From Lactuca virosa (Eukaryota; Streptophyta; Magnoliopsida; Asterales; Asteraceae), in NCBI GenBank assembly GCA_928212115.1, contig CAKMRJ010005634.1, positions 123,113,234 to 123,177,233 of the forward strand: a stretch of 64,000 bases of DNA, written 5' to 3'. Numbering within the stretch: position 1 is the stretch's first letter; the number at the start of each line of letters is the position of its first letter. Of the stretch, positions 32,712-43,171 are shown piece after piece. The translations under genes and the position numbers were made by a program. The notes under the pieces are model-generated. The model did no database searches and was not told the origin of the DNA. It was given only the letters and a program-made list of their open reading frames with translations.

Positions 32712-32763
32712 TTCTCAAAATTCGATTATGATTACGGCATCCCTCTTCATAGTCAAATTTTGA
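32712..32763 (+). other. hairpin h3, loop TTACGGCATCCCTC
   Basis: Stem TCAAAATT (32715-32722) with AATTTTGA (32756-32763), and TATGA (32727-32731) with TCATA (32747-32751). The whole module of about 65-75 bp is missing at this place in the minus copy, which carries a related module elsewhere (48980-49029). Confidence 0.78.
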
Positions 32764-34408
32764 AAACATGGCAAATAAAAATATTGTAGCAAAAGACTGG
32801 TCTAGAATCATGTCTTTATGTGAGACATCATGAATCGTGTACCATTTGCTTTGGGTACAGGATCGATTGCATGTGCTATAATATTTGTCATTTCTAAATT
32901 TTTCCAAATGCCCAGAGGCATTAAGAAGGGAAAAGGTCTAGAATTGGATATGACTAAAATGATTAAGCAATTGTCGAGGACAATCTGAGGTTTACCAAAG
33001 ATTGGTTGCTCAGGGACAGTTGGAAGTATAGTGCTAATTTTGGAAGGACCATATTGACATATTCTGAAAAGAGGCATCTCTTATTCAGAAGTGATAGTCA
33101 AAATGAGAATATGGAGTTGTCTCCATAGGTGGAAGTTATCTGTGTAAGATTAGAAAACTTAATGCAAGAAGCATGTCCAAAGCAATGTACTTTGAATATG
33201 AGACTTAGTTTCCATGGAGTTGATCTCCATTGGAATACCTTATAATGACTGTTGACAAGTCTTTGTGACTTTGTACATATTCATTACAGGAGGGTCAGTG
33301 CATATAAGTTTAAAATCTAAACAGATTTCGATAAATGATAGGAATTTGAAATTCTCACATTTTTCGATAAGGATTTGGGAGTGTGAAATTAGAATCATTG
33401 AAATTATGTTCAATTGGTTTATTTCACAAAGTAAGGATCATAGACAAACATAGAGTGCATACTTGGTGTATGGCAAAGCTATTGTTTAAGAAAAACATAG
33501 TGTACATGCTTGGAGCATGGGACAACTAGTGTTTTTAATTCAAGTATAAAGTTGATAAAACCGAAACAATGAATAATGAGTAATCAGTATGGTGATAAAT
33601 AAAAGTGTTTATTTATATTCATAGGGTTTGATACCATATTTGATTCATTTATTCTTGTGTTTCACTTTGCATGTTTTGACTTCCAGAATAACTAAGTCGC
33701 TCTTCCTGAATGATTAAGTTATTCAAACCATCCACAGTCGGTCATATGTTGGAAGTAGATATGAATCAAGACTGTCATGGGTTGGTTTGTAGAGGTCCAA
33801 GTTGGTGGACAAAGTGGTGCTACAACACTCATGAGTGCTCATAAGTTCTGAGTATTGGATTCAACCCGCGCTCATTTGAATCACTTCATGGATTTTATCA
33901 CGAGTGATCATGAGACGATAATATCTTATATTCTTCAAACCTAGAGATATGAGTTGTTACTATGAGTTGGTTATACATTGATTGCACGAAAACGCATTTG
34001 GTAACTCGATGTTATAAAACGTGCCTTTGTGTATGATTCAACAAGTAGTAGAACAAGCCATATGAGTCGAAGTTTATCCATTCCTTTTACCTTCGGGATA
34101 AAAGCGATATCTGTGGGCCCCTCGATGATTTAGCGATGACACATGTGAGTGCTTGGCCAAGCCAGGACTGATTTGATTTGTTCAATCAGTCAGTCATCAT
34201 AAATCGAAAATCGGGAAACAACAAATGGACAGAGAGAATGATTATAATCCATGTCTCAGTCCATATGATATCTAGAATGGAGGAATATATGATCCCTTAT
34301 CTAATGGACAAGTCATTGACAAGGTCAGAGTTCGACAGCGGCTTTAAGAGCTACGATTGCCAGTTAGGTTTTGAAGTCATACTCAATAATAGTTTTAGAC
34401 TTATCCAA

Positions 34409-35169
34409 GTGGGAGACTGTTGGATTAATGTCTAAGTCCATAACTATATTTGGTATGTACTTGACCCGACCCGGCATGGTCCATTTGGGTTGCACTTCAC
34501 CGGCACAATTTATATGGATAGTCTTTTGAGAATAGTATATTTATGATTTATATTAATATATTATAAGTTCTAATATATTAATATGGAATCATATTATTTA
34601 ATTAGTATTGATCAAGAATTAATTTAGAATTAATTAAGTGATCAAAAAGAACTAATTAAATATGGACTCTTATATATATGGAATGGGCCAAGTTCATTTA
34701 GGTTGGGCTAAGCTTTCATGGATGGTCCATGGAGCTTTTAACCCATGGATCCTATGTAAATGAAAGGTCATGGGTATTAGGGTTTACATGGATGTAACCC
34801 TAATCCTCCATAATATATAAAGGGGTCCTTGGCTCACAAAATTGGCACAAGTGTGTGAAAATAAGAGTGGGCCGATTTTAGTGTGCATACATATTCTCTC
34901 AAGTTCTTCCAAGGTGTTTTGGTGATTTGTGATTCCATTTGAGGCTTCCACACTATTGGGGCTAAGCTCTTAAAGCTTGAAGACATCAAGCTACATCAAA
35001 AGGTATGTCATCTAACTAGAACTTTGTAGTATAGGTGCTTCATAATATGCTAGTTAGGATGAAACCTTGGAATAGTTAATATTTGCATGTATAATAGAGA
35101 AAACATAGATCCAAGGTTTATAGGGTTGCATGTACACCATAGGAGTGGTAGTATGCTCAAAACCCAACA
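34409..35169 (+). repeat. polypurine tract and 3' LTR of the plus-strand gag-only element
   Basis: AGTGGGAGAC (about 34408-34417) abuts the LTR start TGTTGGATTAATG at 34418. The LTR ends AACCCAACA at 35169. Confidence 0.93.
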
Positions 35170-35922
35170 GTATAGACGACTTGTTCGACCAACTGCAAGG
35201 GGAAAACTACTCTTCCAAGATTGACCTGAGATCCGGGTATCACTAGTTATGAGTTTTAGAGGAAGATGTTCCCAAAACAGCCTTCCGAACTCGTTATGGA
35301 CACTACGAGTTTGTATGAATGCCTTTCAGATTTACCAATGCGCCCGCAGGGTTCATGGACTTAATGAACCGGGTGTGCCCGTCCTTACTTAAGACCAGTT
35401 TCGGTATCGTATTCATCGCGACATATTTATCTACTCTCGATCTTAGAAACACTACGAGCAGAGAAGCTTTATGCAAAGTTCTCTAAATGTGAATTTTGGA
35501 TTCGAAGAGTCGAATTTTTGGGCCACGTGGTTAGCGAAGAGGGAATTCACGTTGATCCTTCCAAAATTAAGGCTATTGAGAACTGGTCAGCACCAAAGAC
35601 GCCTACGAAATTCATCAATTTCTAAGCCTCGCTGGCTACTATCGCAGGTTTATTCAGAACTTTTGAAGGATTGCGAAACCACTTACTGCCTTGACCCAAA
35701 AAGGTGCAGCCTTTGACTGGGAAGAGAAACAAGAGAAGGTGTTCCAAATGCTGAAGCGAGCCTTATGCAGCGCACCGATATTATCCCTCCCAGAAGGGAT
35801 AGAAGACTTTGTTGTTTACTGCGATACATCCAACCAAGGGCGTGGATGTGTTCTTATGCAACGAGGAAAGGTCATCGCCTATGCCTCAAGACAGCTTAAG
35901 ACGCAAGAAGTCAAGTACACTA
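35170..35922 (+). pseudogene. RT and start of RNase H of gypsy B, continued
   Basis: Sequence resumes with the RT palm (DDLFDQLQG, SKIDLRSGYH), broken by stops near 35247 and 35317. The region that should carry the catalytic FIDD (about 35400-35440) is rearranged and not readable. The connection and thumb (YAKFSKCEFWIRRVEFLGHVV) are near 35470-35530. RNase H starts at 35691 in an open frame (SLPEGIEDFVVYCDTSNQG) until a solo LTR cuts it at 35923. Confidence 0.88.
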
Positions 35923-36688
35923 TGATGGGTTTTCAGAGCATTCTAACACTCCTATGGTGTACATGCAACCCTAGAAACCTTGGATCTATGTTTGACTATG
36001 ATACATGCAAATAATTATTTTTCCAAGGTTCTCATCCTATCTAGCATGGCATGGGGAACTTGAATCAAATAAAGCTAGTAGAATTACTTACCTTGTAGTT
36101 GTAGTTGATTGCTTGGAGTTTTAGAGCCTAGCACCAATAGTGTGGATGCCTCAAATGGAAATCACAAATCACCACAAACTTGGAACTTTGAGAGAATAGT
36201 AATCACCTTCTTGAAATCGGCCTCTTACTTTACTCACCATAACTCGTGTGATTTCAAGAACCAAAGCCTCCTTTATATAGTGTGGTGGATTAGGGTTACA
36301 TTCATGTAAACCCTAATACCCATGTCTTTTCATTTCCATGAGATCCATGGGTTAAAGCTCCATGGAGTATCCATGGACTTTCCATGCAACCCTAGCCCAT
36401 TCCAAATAAGCATTAGCCCACACTATATAAATACAAGAGCCCATATTTAATTAGTCATACTTTTGATCTCTAAATTAATTCTAGATTAATTATAGATCAA
36501 TACTAATTAAATAATATGATTTTATATTAATATATTAGGACTTATAATATATTAATAAATCATAACTTATACTATTCTCAAACGATTATCCATAAATTGT
36601 TCGGGTGAAGTGCAACCCAAATGGACCATGCCGGGTCGGGTCAATTACATACCAAATATAGTTATGGACTTGGACACTATATCCAACA
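35923..36688 (-). mobile_element. solo LTR of the gag-only family, minus strand
   Basis: 766 bp with the exact TSD CACTA at 35918-35922 and 36689-36693. Read on the minus strand it starts TGTTGGATATAGTG and ends AAAACCCATCA. With it and one TSD removed, the RNase H frame of gypsy B is continuous (GAAGTCAAGTAC...CATGATCTTGAG), as in element A near 1805-1835. It is closest to the LTRs at 27656. Confidence 0.94.
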
Positions 36689-38101
36689 CACTACACATGA
36701 TCTTGAGTTAGGAGCAGTGGTATTTGCTCTGAAGATCTGGCAACACTACCTGTATGGTACGAAAAGCACTATTTTTACTTACCACAAAAGCCTTCAGCAC
36801 ATATTCGACCAGAAGGAGCTCAACATGAGACAACGACGGTGGGTTGAGCTACTCAATGACTACGAATGCGAAATTCGTTATCATCCCGGTAAGGCCAACG
36901 TAGTAGCTGACGCCTTAAGTCGGAAAGAATATTCAGGTCGTAGAGTCAAGGCATTGACTATGACGATCCATTCACATATGTCCACACAGATTAAGGAGGC
37001 TCAGCAGGAAGCCTTGGAACCTAAAAATGTGGCAGGTGAAGCGCTAAGAGGGATAGATAAGAACTTAGTAGTCAAAGGTGACGGAGTCTTATATCTCGTG
37101 GATCGGATGTGGACACCGAAGTTCGGTGGCTTCTGAGATGTTGTCATGAAGGAAGCTCACAATACTCGGAACTCCGTTCATCCAGGTTCAGATAATATGT
37201 ATCTGGATCTCAAAAATTTATATTGGTGGCCTAACATGAAAACAGAGATTGCTACCTTCGTGGGAAAGTGTCTTACTTGCGCCAAGGTTAAGGTCGAATA
37301 CCAAAAACCCTAAGGTTTACTATAACAACCGGAGATACCTGAGTGGAAGTGGGAGCGGATTACAATGGACTTCATAACCAAGTTGCCCAAGACAACAGGT
37401 GGTCTCGATACCATTCGGGTGATCGTAGATAGGTTAACTAAGTCTGCACACTTCCTGCCAATCAAAGAAACCGATAAGATGGAGAAACTGACAAGAACAT
37501 ACATTAGGGAGATTGTACGACTGCATGGTGTTCCCACATCTATCATCTCTGATAGAGACAGTAAATTCACTTCAAGATTCTGGCAGTCGCTACAAAAGTC
37601 CCTGGGAACTCGGCTGGATATGAGTACAGCCTACCACCCACAAACTGATGGACAGAGTGAGAGGACGATACATACGTTGGAAGACATGCTGAGACCTTGT
37701 GTGATCGACTTTGGTAAAGCATGGAATACCCATTTACCGTTAGTCGAGTTTTCATACAACAATAGCTACCATTCTAGTATCTAAGTTGCTCCGTTTGAAG
37801 CCCTCTATGGCCGGAAGTGCAGATCCCCTCTGTGCTGGGCTGAGGTGGGTGACACGCAACTAGCTAAAGGACAAGTTCCTGACAGCACTCTCATGGGTCT
37901 GGAAATCATTCGAGAAACGACAGAGAAGATTGTTTAGATTCGTGAACGATTGAAAGCCTCTAGAGATCGACAGAAAAGCAGCTGACAAGAGACGGAAACC
38001 TTTGGAATTTCAGGTGGGTGACCTCGCCCTATTGAAGGTCTCACCATGGAAGGGCTTGATACGTTTCGGAAAGCGTGGTAAGATAAATCCAAGGTACATT
38101 G
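36689..38101 (+). pseudogene. RNase H and integrase of gypsy B, truncated
   Basis: RNase H resumes (DLELGAVVFALKIWQ, KANVVADALSRKE), with the Asp of FTDHKSL changed to Tyr (FTYHKSL). A stop near 37133 precedes the integrase zinc domain (CLTCAKVKVEYQ) and more stops at about 37310 and 37322. The catalytic core is open from 37365: MDFITKLPK, ISDRDSKF, DGQSERTIHT. A TAA near 37782, a TAG near 37935 and frame loss follow. Wording ends at about 38100 (DKSKVH), where SIRE sequence begins; the chromodomain end is gone. Confidence 0.9.
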
Positions 38102-39166
38102 ACATATGATACCATTTCATAAAAGATCATGTCTTAAATGGCAACATTGAACTCATTTTTGTTCCATCTGACGATGAAATTGCTGATGTCTTTACTAAGG
38201 CATTAGACGAAACCAAATTCCATGGTTTTCTGAATAAAATGGGTATGATGATGCCTGATCCTCAGTTCTTTCAAGAGACTTGCACTCTCTGATAGAAGCA
38301 TCAGAAAGAAAATTGGTTCCGAATTCAAAATTATTTTTCATCTCGGAACTATTGTCTCTCGGAATACATAGGATCATTTTACTTGTCTTTTTCTCTAACC
38401 ACCACTTGAGTTTTAAGTTGTACAGTTCATCTTATCATATAATGTCCATAGCCCACATAGTCACATTGGTCAAATTTTCACCTCGGAACTTACTTCATAA
38501 GGTCATCCCGGAATTCAAATCCGGAAACGTATTGTATTCTAAACTTCGGAATTTGCTCAAATCTCACTCCGGAAGTTTTTCAAATCTTTCTCTGCAAATT
38601 CTTTCAAATACACTCCGGAACATCTAAATAATCATCTCGGAATTTCAAACTTTGCTCAGCAATTTTTTTTTTAAATTCCCATTCCTAACATCTTTCTCCG
38701 GAATCCTTTCAACTTTTTGCTCCGGAATCGTCTTAAAACTTTTGTCTCCGGAATTTTGAAAATAACTCCGGACCATTTTTAAGTTCTTGTGCTTCATTCC
38801 GGAACAACTCACAAACTTTCATCCTGGACTTCTCATTTTATAAAAATCTCTTCCGAAACTTCCGAAACACCATTGTTCCGGAATCAAACACTGTGAAATC
38901 CAAAGGTTTATAAGGTGAAACGTTTTCCAACGGTTACTTTTGTCGATACCTATCCTATATCCTCGAAATCCACACCACGTTTGCATGTCTCCGAAAAGGA
39001 AACATCCCATCACTCAAATGACGGTTCCGTATTTTTGCCTTGAGCCAATAAGAACTTTCTTCTTTACAGGTCAAATCACCCCAAAAATAGCGAAACATTA
39101 AATGTGACCCGTTTCCATTTCCGGATCTCATCATTACACTTCTTAACCCGACCCATTTCCATCACC

Positions 39167-39174
39167 TATATAAG
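39167..39174 (+). promoter_or_regulatory. TATA box upstream of ORF3, copy B
   Basis: TATATAAG, 106 bp before the ATG at 39280, the same spacing as in copy A. Confidence 0.42.
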
Positions 39175-39279
39175 TCTCTTTAAACCCTCATTTGACTCTT
39201 TACGCCCACAAATCCCTCTAAACCCTCACATCTCTTTCAGTGTTCTTGTGTTCTTCAAGCTATCATCCCACCTTCATCA

Positions 39280-40785
39280 ATGGCGTCTTCTTCTCCAACC
39301 AAGAAATCCCAAACTGCCACCCAGACCTCAAAATCCATCACGAAGAAGAAGTCCTCCAAGGGTTCATCATCAACAATGTCCACTGAACGGATTCTCAGGG
39401 AAACGACCCAACTGTTCTCTCTCGATCCAAATGACTACGATGAATCGATTCTAGTGATGATCGAGTTCATCTCTCATCACCTAATTTCAGTACCTCTCTC
39501 AAGGGTTCCAGACCCTCCCATTCCTCTTTCTCTACTGCATTTAGCCTTCGATCGCATCAAGGTTGAAAACGAAGTCCTGGAAATACGCATAACTGGTGAT
39601 CGAATTGTGCCCATTCACAAATCGACGTTCTTGAAAGAAATTAGGGTTGCAGAAAACCCAGCAAACTTCACTGTTGAAGAACCCACGGCTGAAGAGTTTC
39701 ATTCGTTTCTGAATCACATTGGGTATAACGAAGAGTACAAAACCAAGAACTTCAAGAAATCAGTTGTGTCCGGGTTATGGACTTTCTTAATGCACTTCAT
39801 CATTTGAGGTTTATCGGGCAAGAATGGTGGTACAGATTCATTGAGCAAAGATTGGTTGTATGTGGTCTACAGCATCTACTCCGGAAAAACCAATGTCGTC
39901 GATTTTTCCGAAGTGCTATGGCAAGACTTTCGGAAGTTTGCCATCAACCGTAAGCCTCATGAGATCTCTAGTCCCCGATTTTGGGCTCTTACTATTCAAC
40001 AGGTATACAAGGAACGCCAAGAACCCATTCCTGTTAATGTCATTCCGGAAGAGGTATTTCTTTCTTTTAAAACTATCAAGACCTATCGCCTTCCGGACCA
40101 AAGGTATTTCAGACAAGTTAGACAATATGTTGGCCCTTATTCCGTCCGATTCCCTTTACTTGAAACAAAATTTAGAGACTTCGGTTGTGTATAGCCCTAC
40201 ACAATCTACCCATGTCTCTATTGAGCCTATTTCGGATGAGGGCAAAGTAGTGCCTTCCGGAGGCAAGAAAAAGAAGTCCGCTAAAAGAAAGACTTCACCC
40301 ACAAAACCAAAGGCCAAAAAGAGATCCAAAGTCGTCTCCTCCTCTCAATACAAAGGATTCAAGGACATCCAGGCTGACTCTGGCCATCCGTCCACCCCTC
40401 CTGCCCACTCATCTGAGGTACCCCTCGATGTTTCAAAAACACAAGCACACACTCACGGGGAGTCTGCTCATAATCCATCCTCACCTTCCCAAAAAGGTGA
40501 TGCCGGTGTTGAAAAAAGTTCCTTGCACCCCCTGGAACAAACTCACGTGTCTTTTTTTCTATCTCTCATTCTTCTACACAAGCATGACCCGGAACCCCTG
40601 TTCCGGACCCCAAGCATTCCGAAGCGGGAGCTGTCCCTCCTGCTTCTGATGCCTCAACTGGTCTAATACCCGGAAGGAGTACAGGACGACCAGGTGTTAA
40701 CGACCCACTTTGGGAAGACTTTGTTGACAGGGCCCAATCGAGACATCCGGAACTCACTAGATCCCAGGTGGAAGCAACCCTCATC
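39280..40785 (+). pseudogene. SIRE ORF3, N-terminal part, copy B
   Basis: The ATG at 39280 opens 175 codons ending in TGA at 39805-39807 (FII then stop) where copy A reads Val-Arg. The frame then resumes, and another shift lies near 40110-40130, where copy A has about a dozen extra bases. Copy B keeps 41 codons (near 39505-39627, with VPDPPIPLSLLHLAFDRIKV) that copy A lacks, and reads through the TAG that stops copy A. The two copies thus broke independently after the duplication. Function unknown; same domains as copy A. Confidence 0.78.
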
Positions 40786-43171
40786 TGTGACAACCCGTAA
40801 TTTCTTCTTGTAAGCCAATCAAATCAATCAAAAGTTCAGACTTGTTTCTGTTATCTTTTTACTGGGTTAAGGGTCATATTTGAGTTCTAGGCCTAGTACA
40901 CTTAAAGGATTGTATGTTAGGAAGTGTTAGCAAGATATCAGTGGACTGCATTCGAGCTGGAAACACCTTCAAAAGAGGTTCACGGCCGCAAACTAGGTTC
41001 ACGGCCGCAAACTAGGTTCACGGTCGTGAACCCATCCTTGGGCCGTGACTACTCTCCCCCATATATATGGGTGTTAGCCATTTTTCTCTTCATTTCTCAT
41101 CATTCCAGCCATGAATTCTTCCTTTCTCTCTCAAGTATCATCCACAAAAGAGTCTTCTTTTACCCCCCAAAAACTTGAGTATCTTACCCCTTTACTTGTT
41201 CATACTTGGAAAACCCTTTGATTCTATCATTGATTCATCACTTTTCATCAAGATCTTCAAGGAGTTCTTGGACCGTGAACCACTCTAAGGCCGTGAACCC
41301 TTCATTATTGGCTGTGTACCCTTCATAGATTCAAGCTAGGGCCGTGAACACTTCAAGTGTTCTTGGACCGTGAACCCTCCAAGGGTCGTGAACACATTTG
41401 TGTGGCCGTGAACACCTTTCAGCCCTTCATTCTCGGTTCTAAAAATTCATTGTAAGTGTTTCCTAGTTCCAAAGGTTGTTTCCTTTACACTTTAGTTGTT
41501 ATAGGCCCTAATTTCATACATATATATGTTAATATATGCTAAATAGGATCCATTTGTGCTCAGGACTTCACTTGGCATACCAAGCATCCTATATCGATCT
41601 TTCATTCGAATCACTCACTGCGGGTGAGTTCATACCCCCGTTAAATATAGTTTTAAATGCTTTTTAAATGCTTTTAGGGGGAGAATATAAGTAGAAAACA
41701 ATACAATTGTGTTAACCATTTACATGTGAAAACAACACCCAAAAGGATTTCTTATACTCAAAACTTGTTAAAACTCTTTTAAACTATTTTAAACTTCTTT
41801 TATATCAAATCATATTCAACTATCTATTTACGCATAAGTATGCTTTAACGGACTTAGGACTATTGCTAGATACCTTGACTCCTGTTCCTTGTTTGGTTGT
41901 GGGCTTAGGGTAGGATCACTAGTCCGACTGTCGGCTAAATCATAGTTATACATATTAAATACATATATGAATATTAAACCCATTTTTAAGGAACATACTT
42001 AACTTAGTTGCTTATGGTGAGTAATTGAGTCTTTCTTCAACTTAGTAATAGTTCAAACAAACGTACTAGTAAACTATAATAGGTATAGTTTAGAGGTTCA
42101 TTACATACTATTTCTAGAACAGAGAAACATACATGAGTCAGTACATTCATACCATTACTATACATTACAAAACATACTATAACAAGAACAGAAAGGAACA
42201 TACATACTATAACAAGAACAGAAAGGAACATACATACTATAGCAATAACATAAAGGAACAAACATATTATAACTAGAACAAGATAACAATAATGTGAACC
42301 ACTACTTCACGGCATATCAATATATTTGTTATGTCGCATTTTGTAACCAGATTCTCCTGGAGGGAGAGCGGGCATTGTATGTATAGATCTATACGGGATC
42401 GACAATCCCACATCCCGACTGTTAGCTACAGTTTGGCCGGCAGGACAAGGGGTGAAAAATGTCACATTATTTTCGACGCCAGCAGGTCTTCGTGTTAAAC
42501 ACTAGTCAATCAGCATGGTTATAACCACATCACATTTTTAACCTTAATTAACAATTTGGTTTTAAGGTAGTTCGTGCTTCAGTAGTTATTTTATACAACA
42601 CTACTGTACACTTTCATTTTTCCATTACATTCATGCGGTGATATTATCACATTGAGAAATGCAAACTATTTTCTAGTAAAGATAGTCATAAACTTGAAAA
42701 ACATACATTTTTACGAGAGAACAAACATACAAAACAGTTGAGTCTTGGTAGAAGACTAGTTTTCATTTTAGTAGAAAATATAGGATTTTCTAGGAAGTAT
42801 ACAAACATTTACATCAAAACACTTACAAACATTTTCATGAAACAGATGCAAACTTTTGACACTAAAATATTTATGAACTCACCAGCTTAAATGTTGATCT
42901 ACTCTTTCAAAATAACTTGTATTCTCAGGTCACCAGTAGACAGGTACACTGGACCAGGTTTTGAGAAGACGGAGCATGTTCAAGACTCGTCTTTTATTTT
43001 GATATTATTTTTGGTGTCTTAAAACTATTCACAGAATACACAAGTATAAACTATATTATTAATGCAATGTATGATGTTGTTGCTTGATTTACTATTGTGC
43101 ATTGTTATGATATTGTACATGACATCCTCCGCCCCCGAATGTTTCCTCCGTTCTGGTTTGGGGGTGTGACA
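40786..43171 (+). mobile_element. gypsy solo LTR in SIRE ORF3 (2,386 bp)
   Basis: Exact TSD TCATC on both sides (40781-40785 and 43172-43176). It is the sister of the LTR at 21528. It has palindromes and half-sites (40979-41425, including the TTCACGGCCGCAAACTAGG unit twice), a donor-like site in which CAG has become CGG (GT at 41634), the 30 bp tandem array, TATAGATCTATA at 42382-42393 and an acceptor-like AG at 42927-42928. Reading across it, the ORF3 frame on both sides is continuous. Confidence 0.95.

Larger units (their letters stand above)
30696..34408 (+). other. non-coding interior of the plus-strand gag-only element
   Basis: 3.7 kb without a credible ORF, yet clearly alignable with 46871-50669 of the minus copy over most of its length. 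Landmarks: an inverted repeat near 30720-30770 around GATCGCGA/TCGATCGC, hairpins h2 (32193-32251) and h3 (32712-32763), a TA microsatellite (32615-32668), and GTGGGAGCATAA repeats near 32400-32450. It stands where pol should be. Confidence 0.7.
27656..35169 (+). mobile_element. gag-only LTR retrotransposon of copia type (TR-GAG-like), plus-strand copy
   Basis: Two 752 bp LTRs (27656-28407 and 34418-35169), a primer site and a polypurine tract frame a 6.0 kb interior. The only coding trace is a decayed gag (29896-30695). I find no protease, integrase, RT or RNase H wording in six frames. Flanks are CTATA (27651-27655) and GTATA (35170-35174), a TSD with one mismatch. By eye I count nine differences between the LTRs (about 98.8% identity), so insertion was recent. 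Similar gag-only elements (TR-GAG) are known from other plants and depend on partner elements for enzymes. It sits inside RT of gypsy B. Confidence 0.85.
21528..38101 (+). mobile_element. Ty3/gypsy element B (Tekay-like), truncated at its 3' end, with nested insertions
   Basis: 5' LTR, decayed primer site, extra ORF, gag, protease, RT, RNase H and integrase run in order on the plus strand. The interior is opened by a gag-only element (27656-35169) and a solo LTR (35923-36688). The element stops at about 38100, within the integrase C-terminal region, and switches to SIRE sequence; chromodomain, polypurine tract and 3' LTR are missing. The five bases before it, TCATC (21523-21527), equal the TSD around the solo LTR at 40786-43171, so both LTRs descend from one insertion event. 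Confidence 0.92.
38097..40785 (+). repeat. second copy of the SIRE pol-end/ORF3 segment
   Basis: From about 38100 the sequence is again SIRE: CCATTTCATAAAAGATCATG matches 18952-18971, and the match continues through the pol end, TCCGGAA spacer, TATA box and ORF3 start to 40785, the counterpart of 21527. Both copies end at the same base with TCATC, followed by the start of a gypsy LTR. The junction carries a short overlap (ATTG) between gypsy and SIRE sequence, as expected of microhomology joining. Confidence 0.92.

Noticed and set aside
35918..35922. CACTA as a sign of an En/Spm (CACTA) transposon
   Set aside because: It is the 5 bp target-site duplication of a solo LTR, repeated at 36689-36693; there are no CACTA-element ends.
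40786..43171. This LTR as the true 3' LTR of gypsy B
   Set aside because: It has TCATC on both sides and is preceded by SIRE sequence, not by a gypsy polypurine tract; it is a solo LTR in a duplicated segment.
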